NCBI GenBank assembly: GCA_003255065.1
Contig: QAOA01003520.1
Span: 112,905-176,904 of the forward strand
Direction: 5' to 3'
Source of the DNA: Cercis canadensis
Lineage: Eukaryota > Streptophyta > Magnoliopsida > Fabales > Fabaceae
DNA length: 64,000 nucleotides
Below, in pieces: positions 60,357 to 64,000 of the stretch. The notes beneath the pieces are model-generated. The model worked only from the letters and a program-made list of their open reading frames with translations, was not told where the DNA came from and did not search any database. The position numbers and the translations under genes are program-made. Every line of letters begins with the position of its first letter. Within the stretch, counting starts at the first letter, position 1.

Positions 60357-63213
60357 TGTCACAACGTACCCGAAGGTTGCTACGACGCGGATGACGGACT
60401 TAAAGAAAAAAGACTAGTTTTCCGAAAAGAAAACTTGGAGTCGCCACCAATTATATTAGGAAAAATATGGAACAATTGGAAAACCCTTTTTTTAATAAAA
60501 ATAAAAAATAACAGTCTACGAACTAGAGAAGGTTCGAGAGTCTGTTTATGCATGGGGAAGGTGTTAGGCACCCCACAGCATCCGTCTAAAGACAGTTACC
60601 CTAAATTAGTTGTGCGAACAGAATATGGCAAAAAATATACATTTTATTTACCCTAGAATAATAAATTGTTACAAGAATATCTTATGAAAATGAAAACAAA
60701 GAAAGTAAACGTGAAATGCATGAATTATCTACCGAGACCTAAATCCTTCCACCCCTTCATCTCATGAAGCAACCGTCTAAGGTGGGGCTACCTTCATCTA
60801 GATCGGACAGAGAAAGACATCCCATATAGGACTGACTCTCCCTATCCTCCTATGATAAATGAAGGGGCATACGGATACTACGCAGCACAAGTATATTTTT
60901 TATATGCAGTGCAAATGCATGATCTTAAATATTACAAAACTTATCTCAAAATCTAGGTACAGATAAATATTAATTTATATAAAAATAAAATAAAATAAAA
61001 AGATAAATACAATAACATTCTTGCTCCAAGCTTGCAACTATGTATCTTCCAGTTGGGCCTTCCGATTGGCTCACACTCATAACTACCATGAGTTGTATTC
61101 GAGGATGCTCATTAATACACCAAAACATAGGTTAGGCAAGACTTAGAAGAAATCTATCTAATTGGCCTACTACACATTTAATCTCCACATGCCTTAAAAG
61201 GAATAACACAAAATCAACCAAAAATGCACAAACAAACCCTAACAGCCCTTGGCATAAAAAAAAGAATTCATCACACATAAGAATGGTAGCTAAACACGTA
61301 GGCAAAATACTCCATGAAATGAGGCATAATATATCAGGACAGCCAACAAACATGCCCAAAGCCACCATCCTTATCAAGAGACAAAATCGAAAGAAGTCCA
61401 AAGAATGCACATATTCATCAATTATCTTAAACAGTTGTGCTCAAGCCAAAACTGAGAGTGAACTGGACATGCAAAAATTCTAAAAAATATATACATTGAA
61501 GCCACACATAATCGGTTTTAATAAGACCAACATCACCTAATTTGGAGCTGTACAACTTCAGAAAGAAATAAAAGACCGAACACTGCCAGAGATAGGGCAT
61601 CAGTGTCAGTGCAACATTGAGCAGCTCTATTCAAACAGAAACTGGGCGTAAACTAGACTTACAAAAAATTTGAAAATTATACACAATGGAGATACATGTC
61701 TCTCGGTTCTAATGAGGCCAACAATGCTAAAAGCTGAGCTCTGTAGCTCCAGAAATAATTCAAACATTGAGTGCTGCCAGAGAAGAACAATAGGCCTGAC
61801 AACTCAGAAAAACAGCCAAATTTTCATGCAAACTAGGATCAAACTAACCATGAAAAAAAATCTGAAAAAATTTACACATTGAAGACATGCATCTTACGGT
61901 TCTATTGGGACAGACTTTGCTAAAATACGAGCTCTGTAGCTGCAGAAATAAATCAAACATTGAGTGCTGCCAGAGCTGTCTAACAGACCCGAAAACAAAG
62001 AAATTCAAAACATTAATGTCACCAACAATGGATTTATCCTTAAACATGTTAAAGGTTGATGGAGCAGCACCTCTATTACTTTTCTAAAATACATATGTGA
62101 ATGTGAAAGCATGAATTATGAAATTTCCTAGACAACAATCACTTCACAAAAGGACAATCATGATGCAAAGGCTTACAAGCTAATTTAAAGCAAAACAGGG
62201 CAGCAATTAAGCTATGGAATAGGAAGAAACTAAGCTAGATTCAGAACAGGGCAGCAAGGATTTAACACCACACTTAAACTATAACATACCTCTAACAATA
62301 ATCAAACAAATCCTAAGTGAATCAATAAGGAATTCAAGGGATTCATGGACATGAAGGGGGTGGTTTCAAGCCAAAGTTACCCAGAAAATTTCCAGTCCCT
62401 CAAACAATTCGAGATCATGCAAGAAATAATCAAATAGGAAGGATTCTAACATGCCCAAACCAAGAAATCAACAAAACAAGCCAAGAACATCATGAATAAA
62501 TTTTGGCTGGCAAGAGTTATAATCCAAATTCTCCCTATACAATCATCCAATCATGAAATTTCAAGAGGGGAAATGAAGAATAGGTAGGAAACAATTGAAA
62601 TCAAGCACTTACTTAACAAAAATCTACCTAGAAACATGAATTCAACAAGATCAAAGAGTCAACAAATGAAGAACAATTTCCAAAATTTTTTTTATTAATT
62701 TTCAGATTTAATGAAATCTAAATAACAAGAAAGCATAAATGATAGATAACTAACCTCTTGGAGCCAAGAAGCTCTGATTCTAAACTCCACCTTCAACTTT
62801 TCTTTCTCCTTCCTTGTGAATGGTTCTCCTTTGCTCAAGAACAAATTCTGCTCCTTCTTCCTTCTCTGCTTGTTTCTTTGCTGAATGGGTTATCCTCTTG
62901 CTTAGCTGAATTGGTTCTGCCTCCTTCTCCTTTTTTTTTTTTATTTGTTTTCTTTATTTAGTTGTTTAGTTATTCAATTAAAAGAAAGAAAAATCAAAGA
63001 TTGGACCAATGGGGAGAGAAGGAAATCCATTCCTTGCTCTCCTATTGGTTCCTTTAGATCCAATGATGCCAAAAATAAATTTATATGTTTTATNGCAAAA
63101 GCCCAAACAATAAAAAAAAAAAATACTAATTAAAAATTTAAATTTTCTTTCCATTTTTTTGAATATATTTTAACCATAAATAAATAAAACAGGGACAAAA
63201 TACGGTGTCTACA
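60357..63213 (-). repeat. Family C LTR-like repeat, copy 2
   Basis: 2,857 bp. On the minus strand it starts TGTAGACACCGTATTTTGTC and ends GGTACGTTGTGACA, the TGT...ACA ends of an LTR. It aligns with 22,200-30,646 (less the chromovirus). No coding sequence is seen. Flanks TTTGG and CAAGG do not form a convincing target duplication. It may be a solo LTR or part of a large non-autonomous element. One undetermined base lies at 63,094. Confidence 0.75.
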
Positions 63214-63339
63214 CAAGGTAATCAATTTTCTGAATTATTTTAAGTTTCAAGGTTTCTGTGATTTCATGCACGACGACAAGGAGGAGGACATGGACGCAAA
63301 TGTGGAAGCAGAAGATAGAAGCAGGGAAGGAAAGGAGAG

Positions 63340-63680
63340 AATGATGGATAGAGAGAGAGAGAAAGAAAGAACAGAGAAAACACTTCGGTAGTTTCTTTGC
63401 CTTTGGAGATGCTTTTGTGGTGGGCATATGCTTGAAGGGAGTAAATACAGGTAGTGTGGTCGTGAGAAGAGTGGAGTACGGGTTATGAGAAAGTTGAGCA
63501 AGAGAGAGAGAGAGAGTTGCAGAGAGAGGCAAGGGACGAAGGGGGAAGAGAGAGATAAGAGAGAGAGAAATTCATTAAGGAGAGAGAGTAAGAATGGCTG
63601 TGAGAGAGAGATGTCGGAGAGAGAGAGAGAGAGAGATAAGTGAGGATGAAGAAGGAGAAAGAGAGAGAGAGAAATTTTTT
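63340..63680. repeat. GA-rich low-complexity region
   Basis: Runs of GAGAGA and similar purine repeats. The Ser/Leu-rich minus-strand frame across it is an artefact of the repeat. Confidence 0.9.
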
Positions 63681-63682
63681 TA

Positions 63683-63804
63683 GGTGTCACGTCAACACTT
63701 AATGTGCCACGTGGACTTTTCCATCCAACCTCACTTAATGTCACCTGACGGAGGACTAATTTGTCATTGGCTGAATTTTCCAAGGATGAAAAAAGAGTTT
63801 TACT

Positions 63805-63806
<2 letters not shown>
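63683..63806 (-). repeat. Mutator-like terminus, single end
   Basis: On the minus strand it starts GAGTAAAACTCTTTTTTCAT and later has CCACGTGGCACATTAAGTG and a GACGTGACACC phrase. This is the same layout as the Pack-MULE termini (GAGTAAAACCCTTTTTTGG, then GGCACGTTAAGTG). The partner end is not visible, so the element is partial or lies to the left in unrecognised form. Confidence 0.5.

Positions 63807-63807
<1 letters not shown>

Positions 63808-63859
<52 letters not shown>
63808..63859. repeat. (TA)n microsatellite
   Basis: 26 TA units in a row. Confidence 0.97.
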
Positions 63860-63861
<2 letters not shown>

Positions 63862-63977
63862 AATAGAATTGACACATACTCTATTTAAAATGAAAAATTT
63901 AACAAAAATCAAAAGTTATTATAATAAAACACAACTTTCTTTTTGTCTTTCATTTTTTGAAAAAGAAATAATCGGAT

Positions 63978-64000
63978 TTCTCTCTCTCTCTCTCTCTCTC
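63978..64000. repeat. (CT)n microsatellite at window edge
   Basis: At least 11 CT units, continuing past the window. Confidence 0.9.

Noticed and set aside
60357-63213. Simple solo-LTR insertion into the element D gag
   Set aside because: The gag does not resume on the right side and the flanks TTTGG and CAAGG do not match, so a clean solo insertion cannot be claimed.
63247-63783. 178-codon minus-strand frame rich in Ser and Leu
   Set aside because: It is a translation of GA/TC repeats plus a Mutator-like terminus; the composition is that of the repeat and no domain is present.

Overview
The window is a gene-poor, transposon-rich stretch of an AT-rich flowering-plant (probably eudicot) nuclear genome. 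The evidence is three Athila-like Ty3/gypsy elements with tRNA-Asp-type primer sites, one chromovirus, a Helitron, a Mutator-like element carrying a plant TPR gene, and fragments of plant-type RRP40 and FtsH-like genes. I see no intact host gene, tRNA, rRNA or CRISPR array. The species cannot be named from the sequence.

Layout. 1-8,623: right part of element A1 (Athila-like, + strand; its 5' LTR lies outside the window) with a broken gag-pol, a non-coding spacer and a 3' LTR. 8,845-12,243: degenerate Helitron Rep/helicase gene (- strand). 12,317-13,110: 5' part of a family-B LTR. 13,110-22,200: AT-rich spacer with exon pieces of RRP40 and an FtsH-like gene at 16.4-17.8 kb, an unrecognised exon-like ORF at 18.5-19.2 kb and local duplications. 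About 22,200-30,646: a long LTR-like repeat (family C) split by a 5,588-bp chromovirus (- strand, 24,041-29,628) with target duplication GTTTT. 31,166-33,066: a Pack-MULE with about 200-bp inverted termini and a three-exon TPR-gene copy.

34,647-58,100: a family-B Athila-like element (+ strand). Its pol gene is broken by a solo family-A LTR (41,470-42,900, target duplication GCCAG) and, about 140 host bases further on, by the full-length element A2 (- strand, 43,041-53,689). Joined across both insertions, the host pol reads through the expected motifs, so the nesting order is clear. The B 3' LTR carries an internal deletion, a 285-bp tandem duplication and a primer-site stub in place of a target duplication. 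58,101-60,356: LTR end, primer site and broken gag of a further Athila-like element (D). 60,357-63,213: second copy of family C, inverted. 63,213-64,000: GA-rich sequence, a Mutator-like terminus and TA and TC microsatellites.

Every coding unit carries stops or frameshifts. Many stops are explained by CAG, TGG or CGA changing to a stop, as expected of methylated silent repeats. The least damaged is A2, whose gag-pol has six nonsense codons, no frameshift seen, and an open run of 1,014 codons. Nothing here looks like a new functional system. The points of interest are gene capture and chimerism, element-on-element recombination, and conserved non-coding signals near the polypurine tracts.
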